Source: an uncultured Dysosmobacter sp.
Lineage (GTDB): Bacteria; Bacillota; Clostridia; Oscillospirales; Oscillospiraceae
Reading direction: 5' to 3'
DNA length: 64,000 bases
NCBI GenBank assembly: GCA_934590165.1
Contig: CAKTOO010000016.1
Span: 1-64,000, forward strand
The notes under the pieces were generated by a model, which had not been told where the DNA came from, did not search any database, and saw only the letters and a list, made by a program, of their open reading frames with translations. This document shows positions 51,700 through 60,735 of the stretch, one piece after another. How positions within the stretch are numbered: position 1 is the first letter of the stretch; the number at the start of each line of letters is the position of its first letter. The translations under genes were made by a program, and so were the position numbers.

Positions 51700-52023
51700 A
51701 TGCTGGACGATGTGCGCCGGGCGGAGCTGATGGCGTATTGTAAGATCGATGTTCTTGGGCCCGGAGAATCCGGGCTGCTAGAACGGTTTTACCGCGCCGC
51801 TGTTTTCCGCATCGGCATTCAGGAGCCTCAGCCCGGAACGGAGCGCCGTGACGCCTACGACCTTTGCATCAACAGCCTGGTGCTGGATGCATGGGACCAC
51901 CGGGGCGCCCAGACGGACAGCGTGCAATTTTCCGAAAACAAGGAGCTGCGCCGGCTCATCAACCATTTGCAGCTGACGGAGCCTGTGCCCGAATCGGGCA
52001 CAGGCTCCGGGACGGGAGGCTGA
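51700..52023 (+). CDS. Head-tail connector protein (gp6/gp15-like)
   Basis: The 107-residue helical protein is like phage head-tail connector proteins (ELMAYCKIDVLGPGESGLLE, then AYDLCINSLVLDAWDHRGAQ). It attaches to the portal. The last codons contain a 13-bp perfect hairpin (51979-52008). The ribosome binding site is weak. Confidence 0.8.
   Translation: MLDDVRRAELMAYCKIDVLGPGESGLLERFYRAAVFRIGIQEPQPGTERRDAYDLCINSLVLDAWDHRGAQTDSVQFSENKELRRLINHLQLTEPVPESGTGSGTGG
51979..52008 (+). repeat. Perfect hairpin inside the end of the connector gene
   Basis: GGAGCCTGTGCCC (51979-51991) and GGGCACAGGCTCC (51996-52008), loop GAAT. It encodes PVPESGTGSG. No T-run follows, so it is probably an mRNA structure setting the relative expression of head-connector and closure genes. 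Confidence 0.7.
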
Positions 52024-52024
52024 C

Positions 52025-52378
52025 ATGGCCTATTCCGCAAACGACCTCAAGTGCCGGGTGGAGCTGCTGCGGCAGGAGTCACGGTCCAACGACCTGAAGG
52101 AAACGATCTACGACTACGTTCCGGAGCGAAGTTTCTGGGCGGAGATCGTGCCCACCGGCGGCCGGCAGGAGACCATTCCGGGAGACATGGACCGCATGGA
52201 CATCACCCACCGGATCACCTGCCGCCGGTCGGCTGTACCGGAAATCAAAAACGGCATGCGCATCCGGTTCCGTGGCCAGGACTACGAGGTCCTGTACGCC
52301 TATCCCAACTACAAACGGACCGGTTGGCTGGACATCTATTGCAGACTGGTGGTGGAGCATGGTGTCCGTAGTTTTTGA
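52025..52378 (+). CDS. Head closure protein (SPP1 gp16-like)
   Basis: The 117-residue beta-barrel protein has CRVELLRQESRSNDLKETIY, FWAEIVPTGGRQETIPGD and NGMRIRFRGQDYEVLYAYPN, as in head-tail adaptor proteins. ATG follows the connector stop by one base. Confidence 0.85.
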   Translation: MAYSANDLKCRVELLRQESRSNDLKETIYDYVPERSFWAEIVPTGGRQETIPGDMDRMDITHRITCRRSAVPEIKNGMRIRFRGQDYEVLYAYPNYKRTGWLDIYCRLVVEHGVRSF

Positions 52379-52772
52379 CGCTTCCGAGCTGAGCCAGTAT
52401 GCAAAAGATTTGGAGCTGGCGGCAAAAAATACCCCGAACGTCACCAAGTCTTTTTTGCGAAAGGAAGGCTCTAAACTGCTTCGCCAGACAAAAAAGGATG
52501 CCCGCAGCGTAAAAAACAAAACCGGAAAATACCAAAAATCCATCAAGCGCGGCAAGGTTTATGACTACCAAGGCGCCCAGGCCATTCGGGTATATTCAAA
52601 CGCACCACACGCACACTTGATCGAAAATGGCCACCGGATGGTGACCCGCGACGGCCGGGAGGTCGGCTTTGTTCCTGGAAAGCATGTCTTTGAAAAGGCA
52701 GGAAAGGCGTTTGAGCCTGCTTTTGTGAAGGACATCGACCAATTGCTGGAGGAATCCCTCGAAAAATTATGA
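52359..52772 (+). CDS. HK97 gp10-like tail/head-joining protein
   Basis: The 137-residue protein has LSQYAKDLELAAKNTPNVTK, PHAHLIENGHRMVTRDGREV and FVPGKHVFEKAGKAFE, the HK97-gp10 pattern of neck proteins. It overlaps the head closure gene by 20 bp. Confidence 0.85.
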   Translation: MVSVVFDASELSQYAKDLELAAKNTPNVTKSFLRKEGSKLLRQTKKDARSVKNKTGKYQKSIKRGKVYDYQGAQAIRVYSNAPHAHLIENGHRMVTRDGREVGFVPGKHVFEKAGKAFEPAFVKDIDQLLEESLEKL

Positions 52773-53239
52773 AACTGCAAGCATTGAACCAGGCCATCTG
52801 CGGTCTGTACCGCCAGGCACTGGACGAAAGCACCAAGGCGCCCCTGGTGGCGGAGGATGTGCGGGCTCCTATCACCCGGCCCAGCGGAAAGGTGATGCTG
52901 GAGTCCGGCAACGACGTCCGGCTGACCAGCGGCGGCCGGGAGCGGTCCGCCACCTTCCGCCTGTACTATTTCGCCGCCGACCGGGATAACCCGAAGGCGG
53001 AAAACCTGGCGGTGCGGGATGCCATCGGAGAGGCCTTCTTAAACGGTATCCAGGCGGACGGCACGTACCTCGGCATTGACGAGGGCGTGCAGTTCGAGGT
53101 GGCGGACGGTGTGCTGGAGGCCACCATTGACCTTACCTGGCAGGAGACGCTGCCGGAGGAAGCGGTGGAGGCCTTCACTGACCTGGAGGCCAGCACAGAA
53201 CCCATGGAAACCCTAAAACAGACAATGGAGGTAGGCTGA
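52769..53239 (+). CDS. Tail completion/terminator-type protein (DUF6838-like)
   Basis: The 156-residue protein (LNQAICGLYRQALDESTKAP, RSATFRLYYFAADRDNPKAE) matches small neck proteins that precede the sheath in PBSX-like phages. It overlaps the previous gene by 4 bp. Role inferred by position. Confidence 0.7.
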   Translation: MKLQALNQAICGLYRQALDESTKAPLVAEDVRAPITRPSGKVMLESGNDVRLTSGGRERSATFRLYYFAADRDNPKAENLAVRDAIGEAFLNGIQADGTYLGIDEGVQFEVADGVLEATIDLTWQETLPEEAVEAFTDLEASTEPMETLKQTMEVG

Positions 53240-53242
53240 TAT

Positions 53243-54325
53243 ATGGCTGTGACACTTCCCAAGATTTTAATCAAGTTCCAGCAGCTGGCCGCCAGCTTTG
53301 TGCAGCGGTCAGAGCGGGGCATTGCCATTCTGATCCTCCGGGACGACACGGAGGGCGGCAATGGCTACGCCGCCTACACGGACGCCACGGAACTGACAGA
53401 CGCTTCCTACACGGACGCCAACAAGCAGGCCATCACCGACGCCATGCGCTTCGGCCCCCTGCGTGTGGGCGTCGCCAAAATCGGCAGTACGGACGAGCTG
53501 GCAGCGGGCCTGGCGCTGGTAACCGCCCAGGAGAAAACCGGATGGATCACCGTGGTGGACGGCACCAGCACGGACTGGACGGCACTGGTGACCTGGATCA
53601 AAGCCCGGGAGGCGGAAGACAAGAGCTGGAAGGCTGTTGTTTACAATGCCACGGCGCCGGATTCCATGCATGTGGTCAACTTTGTCAACACCAGCGTGAC
53701 CTTTGCGGACGCCCGGGGCCAGAAGACCGGAAGCTCCTATACGCCGTCCCTTGTGGGGCTGCTGGCGGCCTGCAACGTGGAGCGCGGCGCCACCAACTAC
53801 CTGTGCTCTAATCTGAGCCGGGTGGAGGTTCCGGAAAACCCAGACACGGTGGTGGGCACCGGGAAATTCATCCTCATCAACGATGATGACGAGGTCCGGG
53901 TGGGCGTGGATGTGAACTCCCTGACCACCACGGACGGCAAGACCAAGACGGAGGACATGAAGTACATTGATACGGTGGAGGCCATGGACCTGCTGCGGGA
54001 CGACATTGCCCGGACCTTCCGGGAGAACTACATGGGCCAGTACCGCAACAGCCTGACCAACCAGATGCTGTTCATCTCCGCCGTCAACTACTATTTCCAG
54101 CAGCTGGCCGCCAGCGACATCCTGGACCCGGAGCATGAGAACTCCGTGGAGGTGGATGTGGCCGCCCAGCGGTCCGCCTGGCTGGGCTCCGGCAAGAGCG
54201 AGGCCGCCGAGTGGGACGACGCCACGGTGCGGTCCAACACCTTCAAGCGGACGGTGTATCTGGCGGGCGACGTAAAGATCCTGGGCTCCATGGCAAACCT
54301 GGAGTTCCAGGTGACGCTGGCATAA
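53243..54325 (+). CDS. Tail sheath protein
   Basis: The 360-residue protein starts LPKILIKFQQLAASFVQRSE and contains AILILRDD and a C-terminal GDVKILGSMANLEFQVTLA, as in phage/PBSX (XkdK-like) sheaths. A sheath means a contractile tail, so the phage has myovirus morphology. ATG 53243 follows GGAGGTAGGCTGATAT. Confidence 0.9.
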   Translation: MAVTLPKILIKFQQLAASFVQRSERGIAILILRDDTEGGNGYAAYTDATELTDASYTDANKQAITDAMRFGPLRVGVAKIGSTDELAAGLALVTAQEKTGWITVVDGTSTDWTALVTWIKAREAEDKSWKAVVYNATAPDSMHVVNFVNTSVTFADARGQKTGSSYTPSLVGLLAACNVERGATNYLCSNLSRVEVPENPDTVVGTGKFILINDDDEVRVGVDVNSLTTTDGKTKTEDMKYIDTVEAMDLLRDDIARTFRENYMGQYRNSLTNQMLFISAVNYYFQQLAASDILDPEHENSVEVDVAAQRSAWLGSGKSEAAEWDDATVRSNTFKRTVYLAGDVKILGSMANLEFQVTLA

Positions 54326-54335
54326 GGAGGCACAT

Positions 54336-54761
54336 ATGAGCAAAACCACAAAGACCCTGCACGGCAGCTGCGGCGAAGTGTTTGTCAACGGCGTCCGGCG
54401 CCCCATGGCCACCAAGATTGAGGTGAAGATCACCGGCAATTTCACGGACCAGGACGTCTGCGGTGACTACGGTACCTATCCCATCTACAACGGATATTCC
54501 ATTGAGGGCAGCATCGAGGAGCTGAAGACGGACAGCGAGCTGGAGCTGGCCATTGTGAAGGGCTACGAGACCGGCGTGATGCCGGACATCCTTCTGATGA
54601 CCTCCCTCCGCAATCCCGCCACCAAAAAGACGGAGCGGTGGAGCGTCAGCAGCGTGGTGTTCACCGAGGCCGCCCTGGCCAATATCGAGGCTAAGAATCC
54701 TGTGAGCCAGTCTCTGCCCTTTAAGGCGGAGAAGGTGACCAATCTGGAGGCGATCCGATGA
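54336..54761 (+). CDS. Tail tube protein (XkdM-like)
   Basis: The 141-residue protein has HGSCGEVFVNGVRRPMATKI, GDYGTYPIYNGYSIEGSIEE and PVSQSLPFKAEKVTNLEAIR, the pattern of XkdM/DUF2001 tail tubes. AAGGAGGCACAT precedes the ATG. It forms the inner tube inside the sheath. Confidence 0.9.
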   Translation: MSKTTKTLHGSCGEVFVNGVRRPMATKIEVKITGNFTDQDVCGDYGTYPIYNGYSIEGSIEELKTDSELELAIVKGYETGVMPDILLMTSLRNPATKKTERWSVSSVVFTEAALANIEAKNPVSQSLPFKAEKVTNLEAIR

Positions 54762-55171
54762 GCAGGATGACCTTTGACGAATTCCTGCGGCGGAAAGACC
54801 AGCGGGACGCAGACCGGGTGAAGGTTGGCGAGCTGGAAGTGCCCGGCGGTATGACGCTGGAGGCACGGATGCCGGGCCGTCAAGCGGTGCTGGAGCTGTA
54901 CGGCGAGATGCAGGCGGCGGACACGCCCCTGGACATGCTGGAGGCCGGCAAGCACGCCCTGTACGCCGTGTGTCCCCAGCTGCAAAGCAAGGAGCTCCAG
55001 GACGCCCTGGGGGCGGCGGAGGACCCTATGTCCGTGTTGGACGCGCTGTTTTCTGTACGGGAGCAGGACATTTTGGGCGGCCGGGCGCTGCGCTTCCTTG
55101 GACTGCTCCCGGAGAAAGTTTTGCCGGATGCTGACACGCCGGACGCCGGCGCCGAGACCGTAAAAAATTAA
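54758..55171 (+). CDS. Tail assembly chaperone, short form (XkdN-like)
   Basis: The 137-residue protein (MTFDEFLRRKDQRDADRVKV; EAGKHALYAVCPQLQSKEL) is like XkdN/gpG-type chaperones that hold the tape measure. Its start overlaps the tube gene. Its last codons are the slippery site. Confidence 0.88.
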   Translation: MSRMTFDEFLRRKDQRDADRVKVGELEVPGGMTLEARMPGRQAVLELYGEMQAADTPLDMLEAGKHALYAVCPQLQSKELQDALGAAEDPMSVLDALFSVREQDILGGRALRFLGLLPEKVLPDADTPDAGAETVKN

Positions 55172-55362
55172 TTGCCCGCGACCCCACCATGGGGCTGTTC
55201 GCCTTTTTCGCCGCCAGGGGCGTGCCCCTCAGCGCCCTGGCGGCCTGCAGCCCGGCTGAGCTTGGCTTTTTGGCGGGGGCGCGGGCACTGTACTATGAGG
55301 AGACCATGGGGCTGATCGCCGGGACCATCGCAAAACTGCTGCCGGGAGGTGACACGGAGTGA
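54758..55362 (+). CDS. Tail assembly chaperone, frameshifted long form (G-T type)
   Basis: At 55160-55168 the zero-frame codons GTA AAA AAT TAA contain the canonical heptamer A-AAA-AAT. A -1 slip gives AAA AAA TTA ATT and opens a frame to the stop at 55360-55362, adding about 65 residues (ARDPTMGLFAFFAARGVPLS and onward to YYEETMGLIAG). This second frame has no good start of its own and fits the position of the lambda gpGT and XkdN/O extensions. The downstream tape measure gene starts inside the extension. Confidence 0.82.
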
Positions 55363-56927
55363 GCAAGACCATCAATACCATCCTGAACCTGAAAGACAAT
55401 ATGTCAAAGGGCCTTTACCGGGTGGCTAAAAACACGGAGGGCGTCACAAAGGAGATGGCCAGCGCCACCTACCGGGCCACGCAGTTCGGGAAAAAGACAA
55501 GTGACGCCATTACAAAAGTCACTGCGAAGACCCTCAAGTGGGGCGCGGTGACAGCTACTGCCATCGGCACCCTGGCGGCGAAAACGGGACTCAGCGAGGC
55601 AATGGACCTGGAGGGTTACCGCCTGCAGCTGGAAACGGCCACCAAGGACACCCAAAAGGCCAGCCAGATCATGCAGGACGCCATCACCCTTGCCAATAAG
55701 ACGCCTTTTGAGGGCGGCGAGCTGGTGGAGGGCGTGGCCAAGTTTGAGAGCATGGGCATGAGCGCCAGTGAGTGGCTGTCCCGCGCCGGAAACATGGCGG
55801 CCGCCACCAACAAGGGCTTTGACCAGGCGGTGGAGGCCCTCATTGACTCCCAGAACGGCGAGCTGGAGCGGCTGAAGGAGTTCGGCATCACCAAGGCAAA
55901 GGTGCTGGAGCAGGGCGAAAAAATGTTTACCGGCGTGCAGATCGCCAACAACTCCGGCCAGATCGTCAACCAGGAGAAATTCAACGAGGCGATGATCGCC
56001 TTGATAGAGGACCGCTTCGCCGGCGGCATGGAAAAGCAGGCCACCACGCTGAAGGGCGTGTGGAGCACCATCACCGGCGTGACCAAATCCAGCCTTGCCA
56101 CCATCGTGGGCATCTCTTCTGACGGCAGTATCAAGGCGGGAAGCGCTCTGGATCTGCTGAAGGACAAGGCTACGCTGCTATCCGGAAAATTGCAGCAGTG
56201 GCAGCAGGACGGCACCATCGACCGCCTGGCCACACAGTTTTCGGACGGTCTGGCCAAGGGCATCGACCTGGCCAGCCAGGCGGGGCAATGGGTGCTGGAC
56301 CACGGGGACACCATCAAAGGCATCCTAGCAGGCGTCGGCACGGCCATTGGCGGCATTAAAATCCTGAAGTTTGCAAGCGACACAGCCAGCACGGTGAAAA
56401 CTGCAGCACTGTTTGGACAAACACTGCTTGCGCTGGTCGGTTCCGGCGGGCCTGTTGGGCTTGTGATTGCTGGCGTCGCCGGCGTCAGTGCAGTTGTCGG
56501 CCTGCTGGCGGCCAACTGGGACACCGTGAAAGAAAAGGCCGGCGCCGCGCTGGACTGGATCAAGGAAAAGCTGGACGCCGCCAAGGATTGGTGGGGTAAT
56601 TCCACTCTTGGAAAAGGCATAACCGCCATCACCGGCTGGTTCAAAGGATGGGGCTCCGAAAACAGCGCCTCCAGCTTTCCCGGCAACGCCACCGGCACCA
56701 GCTATTTCGGCGGCGGCTGGACCCGCGTCAATGAGCGGGGCGGCGAGATCGTGAACCTGCCCAACGGCAGCCAGATCATCCCCCACGACATCAGCCGCCG
56801 GATGAACGGCGGCAGCATCAGCGTGCATGTGGTGGTCCAGGGCAATGTCATTGGCAACGAGGCCTACGCGGATCAGCTGGGCAACACCATTGTGCAGCGC
56901 ATCCTGCGGGCTCTGGACAACGTGTGA
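55359..56927 (+). CDS. Tail tape measure protein
   Basis: The 522-residue protein is mostly helical with two hydrophobic stretches (about 315-335 and 355-390) and a Gly/Ser C-terminal region typical of tape measures (YFGGGWTRVNERGGEIVNLP). At about 1.5 angstrom per residue the tail would be roughly 80 nm. Start is GTG 55359 after CGGGAGGTGACACGGA. Confidence 0.9.
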   Translation: MSKTINTILNLKDNMSKGLYRVAKNTEGVTKEMASATYRATQFGKKTSDAITKVTAKTLKWGAVTATAIGTLAAKTGLSEAMDLEGYRLQLETATKDTQKASQIMQDAITLANKTPFEGGELVEGVAKFESMGMSASEWLSRAGNMAAATNKGFDQAVEALIDSQNGELERLKEFGITKAKVLEQGEKMFTGVQIANNSGQIVNQEKFNEAMIALIEDRFAGGMEKQATTLKGVWSTITGVTKSSLATIVGISSDGSIKAGSALDLLKDKATLLSGKLQQWQQDGTIDRLATQFSDGLAKGIDLASQAGQWVLDHGDTIKGILAGVGTAIGGIKILKFASDTASTVKTAALFGQTLLALVGSGGPVGLVIAGVAGVSAVVGLLAANWDTVKEKAGAALDWIKEKLDAAKDWWGNSTLGKGITAITGWFKGWGSENSASSFPGNATGTSYFGGGWTRVNERGGEIVNLPNGSQIIPHDISRRMNGGSISVHVVVQGNVIGNEAYADQLGNTIVQRILRALDNV

Positions 56928-56935
56928 GGCGGCTT

Positions 56936-57361
56936 ATGGTCAAAGTGATCTTTTCCATTAACAACAACGAGGAGGTACTGGTACTTCCCATGGTGCCTTC
57001 GGACTTCGGCCCGGACAGCGCCCAGAATAACGACACGTTTGATGGCCTTTCCCGGGACTATAACACCATCGGCACCATGGGCCTTTGGCAGATGTCCTGG
57101 AGCGGCATTTTCCCGGTGGGCCACCGCTATGGCTTCATGCCGGCAGACGCGGAGACCGACGGCTGGAAATGCGTCAGCTTTTTTGAACGCAACCGGCCCC
57201 GCAAGCTGCCTTTCCGCATCATCCTGCTGGACAGCGGCGGCGTGTGCCGCCTGAATTCCCCCTGCACCGTGGACGACTTCGGTTGGCGTGTGCAGCGGAA
57301 CGGAGACATCTCGTATAGCATCAGCGTGCGGGAGTACCGGTTTGTCTCGGGGGTGAAGTGA
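56936..57361 (+). CDS. XkdP-like baseplate protein (no LysM domain)
   Basis: The 141-residue protein contains LPMVPSDFGPDSAQNNDTFD and ISYSISVREYRFV, as in the N-terminal half of XkdP/gp53-like baseplate proteins; the C-terminal LysM domain found in XkdP is absent. ATG 56936 follows GAGGCGG. Confidence 0.75.
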   Translation: MVKVIFSINNNEEVLVLPMVPSDFGPDSAQNNDTFDGLSRDYNTIGTMGLWQMSWSGIFPVGHRYGFMPADAETDGWKCVSFFERNRPRKLPFRIILLDSGGVCRLNSPCTVDDFGWRVQRNGDISYSISVREYRFVSGVK

Positions 57362-58401
57362 TGAGCCAGGCCTATGTGGATGACCACCGCTTTTTGCTGT
57401 ATCAAGGCGGCTCCGTCCGGGACATCACGGAGGTGGTGGGCGATCCCCAGCTCCGTGACGAGCTGGACGCGCTGAGCGTGGAGGTGACCTTCCAGGCTCT
57501 GCGGAACGACAAAAATGACAAGTATGCCCACTGGTACGGCATCAGCCCCGGAGACAAGCTGCGCATCGTCAACCACGGAACGGAGATCTTCTCCGGCGTG
57601 ATCTTAACGGTTGGGCAGGACGGCTCCGTCACCGCCAACGACCCGGGCTGGCATCTGACCAAGAGCCAGATCATCCTGCAATGCAGCAATGCTCCCGCCA
57701 GCGACGCCGTTGCACGGATGTGCGCCAAGGCTGGCATCCCCGCCGGCACGCTGGGTCTGCCGCCCACCCGGATCTCCAAGGTCTGGTGGGGCGACACACC
57801 TGAAACCATCCTGGCGGACATCCTGTCCATCTGCTCCGCCGAGACCGGGAAAACGTATCGGAGGCGTGTGCGCAGCGGCCGGCTGACGGTAGCGCCGCTG
57901 CCGGCGGAGCCCATTACCCTATATCACCGCCCGGCGGACAATCTGCGGGCCTTTGACGCATCCTTGGCCAAGGGCAGAATCTCCGGCAGCGACAGCATGG
58001 AGGACCTGGTCAACAGCGTCATCCTGACGGACGGCAGCGGTGACGGAGGTAAAATCCTGGGCCGTGCCTACAACGCCGCCAGTATCGCCAAATACGGCCT
58101 TTTGCAAACAGTGGAAAGTCTGAGCGGGGACGAGAACACCGCACAGGCCCGCCAGCGCATCCAGAATCTGCTGGCGGAAAAGGACCGCATCACCAAGGAG
58201 CGGACCATTGACGACCTGCTTGGGACCGACGAATGCGAGAGCGGCGTGCTGGCCAATTTCGTGGAAAACCGCTATGACGTGGGCGGTCCCCTGCGGATCA
58301 CCAGTGTGACCCACAGATATGGGTCTCCGCACATGATGAGCGTGACCGTGGAGATGGCGGAGCCCCGGGCCGCCGGCGGCAGCGACACCATCCAGGTGTA
58401 A
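57361..58401 (+). CDS. XkdQ-like baseplate hub protein
   Basis: The 346-residue protein has ITEVVGDPQLRDELDALSVE and GISPGDKLRIVNHGTEIFSG, then GDTPETILADILSIC, the XkdQ/gp27-like hub pattern. ATG overlaps the preceding stop. It links the tube tip to the central spike. Confidence 0.88.
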   Translation: MSQAYVDDHRFLLYQGGSVRDITEVVGDPQLRDELDALSVEVTFQALRNDKNDKYAHWYGISPGDKLRIVNHGTEIFSGVILTVGQDGSVTANDPGWHLTKSQIILQCSNAPASDAVARMCAKAGIPAGTLGLPPTRISKVWWGDTPETILADILSICSAETGKTYRRRVRSGRLTVAPLPAEPITLYHRPADNLRAFDASLAKGRISGSDSMEDLVNSVILTDGSGDGGKILGRAYNAASIAKYGLLQTVESLSGDENTAQARQRIQNLLAEKDRITKERTIDDLLGTDECESGVLANFVENRYDVGGPLRITSVTHRYGSPHMMSVTVEMAEPRAAGGSDTIQV

Positions 58402-58411
58402 GGAGGAGACC

Positions 58412-58732
58412 ATGGCAGCATGGGATTACGAGCTTGCCAGAAAGCTCAAGCGTCAAACATCAGCCGCGGCCACGACACCAACGATTTTGGAGGGCGTCGT
58501 GGCCCGTGTAAGCCCGCTGACGGTGTCCCTTTGTGGTGGTGAGGTCATGGCACCGCCCTTGCCTCTGAACGCCGTTGTGGGCGCCCAGGGGCTTTACAGG
58601 GACGCGGAAAGCGGGCACCTGTATCTGGACACCTGGAAGACCGGCGACCGCGTGTGCTGCGCCCTCATGGGCGGCACGGTGGTCATTCTTGGCCGCCTTG
58701 GCGGCACAAACTGGACCATCCCTGAGAGGTGA
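58412..58732 (+). CDS. DUF2577-like baseplate protein (XkdR-like)
   Basis: The 106-residue protein (ILEGVVARVSPLTVSLCGGE; GDRVCCALMGGTVVILGRLG) is a small OB-fold-like spike/baseplate component (DUF2577). AAGGAGGAGACC precedes the ATG. Confidence 0.82.
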   Translation: MAAWDYELARKLKRQTSAAATTPTILEGVVARVSPLTVSLCGGEVMAPPLPLNAVVGAQGLYRDAESGHLYLDTWKTGDRVCCALMGGTVVILGRLGGTNWTIPER

Positions 58733-58735
58733 CCT

Positions 58736-59173
58736 ATGGAATACACCATGTTTCCGGCCATCCCGTCCACCGTCCCGGCGCAGGCCGCCGAGAATATCGG
58801 GCGGGTGCCGGCATTTGATCCGGAGACAAACACGTTTTTGACCAAAGACGGCGCCCTGGTGGAGCGGAGCGGCCGGGAAGCTGTGCGGCAGTGGATCGAT
58901 TTGATGCTGCGCCAGCAGATCGACCGAGTGCCCATCTACCGGACGGACAGCGAGGTCAAAATCGGCGTGGACCATGACCTCATCGGCAGCAAGCTGCCCA
59001 CCGGCCTGCAAAACGCCGAAACGGAGCGGTATATCCGGGAGACCATGAGCTACTGTCCGGCCATCCGCACCGTGCAGGACTTTTCCATGTCCCGCCGGGG
59101 GCGGGCCTGCTTCGTTACATTTACCGCCGTGCTGTATACCGGCGAGACTTTGGAGGTGAGCGCGAATGTCTGA
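58736..59173 (+). CDS. DUF2634 / gp25-like baseplate wedge protein (XkdS-like)
   Basis: The 145-residue protein (GREAVRQWIDLMLRQQIDRV; RAVYRTDS-like YRTDSEVKIGVDHDL) matches XkdS/gp25-type wedge proteins. GAGAGGTGACCT precedes ATG 58736; it overlaps the next gene by 8 bp. Confidence 0.85.
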   Translation: MEYTMFPAIPSTVPAQAAENIGRVPAFDPETNTFLTKDGALVERSGREAVRQWIDLMLRQQIDRVPIYRTDSEVKIGVDHDLIGSKLPTGLQNAETERYIRETMSYCPAIRTVQDFSMSRRGRACFVTFTAVLYTGETLEVSANV

Positions 59174-60221
59174 GATCCTGGATGCCATGCTGGCGGCCAT
59201 GCCGGACAGCTACCAGAAGACCGTTGGCTTTCCCACCTATGACCTGCTGGCCGCCGCGGCGCTGCGTCTGGCGGAGACGGAGGGGACGCTTGAGACCGTG
59301 AAAACAAAGCTGGACCCGGCCAACCTTACCGGCGCGGAGCTGGACGCCTACATCGAGCCCCGCACAGGCCAGGCCCGAAATCCGGCCACCTACGCCATCG
59401 GCGTGCTTCATGTGACCGGCACCGGGACCATCAACGCCGGGGACCTCTTTGAGAGTGGCGGCGGTATCCAGTTTGCGGCCACGGAAACCGTGACCATTTC
59501 CGGAAGCGGAACAGTTCCTATCCAGTGCACGCAGCCGGGAGCCGTGGGGAATCTGCCTGCCGGCAGTATTACCATGATGCCCGTGCAGCTGGCCGGCATC
59601 ATCAGCGTGTCCAATTCGGATACGACCCACGATGGATATGACGAGGAGAGCGACGCCGCCTATTACAGCCGCTTTCTCCTGCGAATCCAGACGCCGCCCA
59701 CCTCCGGGAACGTCTACCATTATATGAGCTGGGCACTGGAAGTCTCCGGTGTAGGCGCCGTGCAGGTCTACCCATTGGGCCACGGTGCCAACAGCGTGGA
59801 TGTGGTGCTCATTGATGACGCCGGGAAGCCCGCCAGCAGCACACTGGTGGATGCGGTGCAGGCGCACATCGACCCTGGAAGCGAGGGCCTTGGAAAAGGA
59901 GAGGCTCCCATCGGTGCTTACTGCTATGTCAGCGCCGCCACAGCGGTAAGTGTAAATCTGTCGCTGACCGTCAAAACGACCCAGGGCGCATCTCAGAGCG
60001 ATGTGACGCAGGCTATTAAGGACGCGGTGAGCGCATATCTGGCGTCCATCGCATTCCGGCAGAGTTATGTGTCCGTGGCGCAGATCTCATTGGCTATCCT
60101 TAGCGCCCAAGGCGTGCAGGACTATGAAAACCTGCTGGTCAACGGATCTTCTGCCAATATCGCGATCCTGGACCGGCAAGTGGCTGTTTTGGGGGAGGTG
60201 ACCATCTCGTATGCTTCATAA
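59166..60221 (+). CDS. Baseplate J-like protein (XkdT-like)
   Basis: The 351-residue protein has AELDAYIEPRTGQARNPATY, AGDLFESGGGIQFAATETVT, and the J-family core GSEGLGKGEAPIGAYCYVSA. It forms the wedge of the baseplate. Confidence 0.92.
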   Translation: MSEILDAMLAAMPDSYQKTVGFPTYDLLAAAALRLAETEGTLETVKTKLDPANLTGAELDAYIEPRTGQARNPATYAIGVLHVTGTGTINAGDLFESGGGIQFAATETVTISGSGTVPIQCTQPGAVGNLPAGSITMMPVQLAGIISVSNSDTTHDGYDEESDAAYYSRFLLRIQTPPTSGNVYHYMSWALEVSGVGAVQVYPLGHGANSVDVVLIDDAGKPASSTLVDAVQAHIDPGSEGLGKGEAPIGAYCYVSAATAVSVNLSLTVKTTQGASQSDVTQAIKDAVSAYLASIAFRQSYVSVAQISLAILSAQGVQDYENLLVNGSSANIAILDRQVAVLGEVTISYAS

Positions 60222-60735
60222 CCTTCCCCAGCAATATCGAAAAGACCCTTGGGTTTTGGCTCTTGTCCATGCCATCATCTCGTCCATGGAGAATATGGAC
60301 CTGGATGCTACATCGATCGTGGACCAAATGAGTTTGGATAAAGTGACTTGGAATTTGCCTGTTGAAGAGCGGGTGGCCGGTATCACGCCAGCGCCCGGAG
60401 CCACACAGGAAGACAGAAGAAGCACGCTGAAAGGGAAATGGCGCTCCGGTGAGAAAGTGTCCCTCGCCACACTCCAATCCGTTGCCAGCGTCTGGAACAA
60501 GGGCAAAATCAATGCGGCCTTTACCGGTGGCCGCATTGTGGTGACATTCGCGGATACGCTTGGCATCCCGGAAGACCTGGAGGGCTTAAAAGCCGCGCTC
60601 CGTGATTTCGCGCCGGCACACCTGCAAATCGACTACATCATCAAGTACAACACTTGGACCAGTGTCAACGCAAAGACCTGGGGTGATATGGCTGCCTATA
60701 CCTGGGCCGCAGCAAAGGAGAGTGAGATCGCGTGA
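60211..60735 (+). CDS. XkdU-like tail protein (DUF2313/YmfQ family)
   Basis: The 174-residue protein (MLHNLPQQYRKDPWVLALVH; DFAPAHLQIDYIIKYNTWT) is the gene normally following baseplate J. ATG 60211 has GGGGGAGGTGACC upstream; it overlaps XkdT by 11 bp. It links baseplate and fibres. Confidence 0.88.
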   Translation: MLHNLPQQYRKDPWVLALVHAIISSMENMDLDATSIVDQMSLDKVTWNLPVEERVAGITPAPGATQEDRRSTLKGKWRSGEKVSLATLQSVASVWNKGKINAAFTGGRIVVTFADTLGIPEDLEGLKAALRDFAPAHLQIDYIIKYNTWTSVNAKTWGDMAAYTWAAAKESEIA

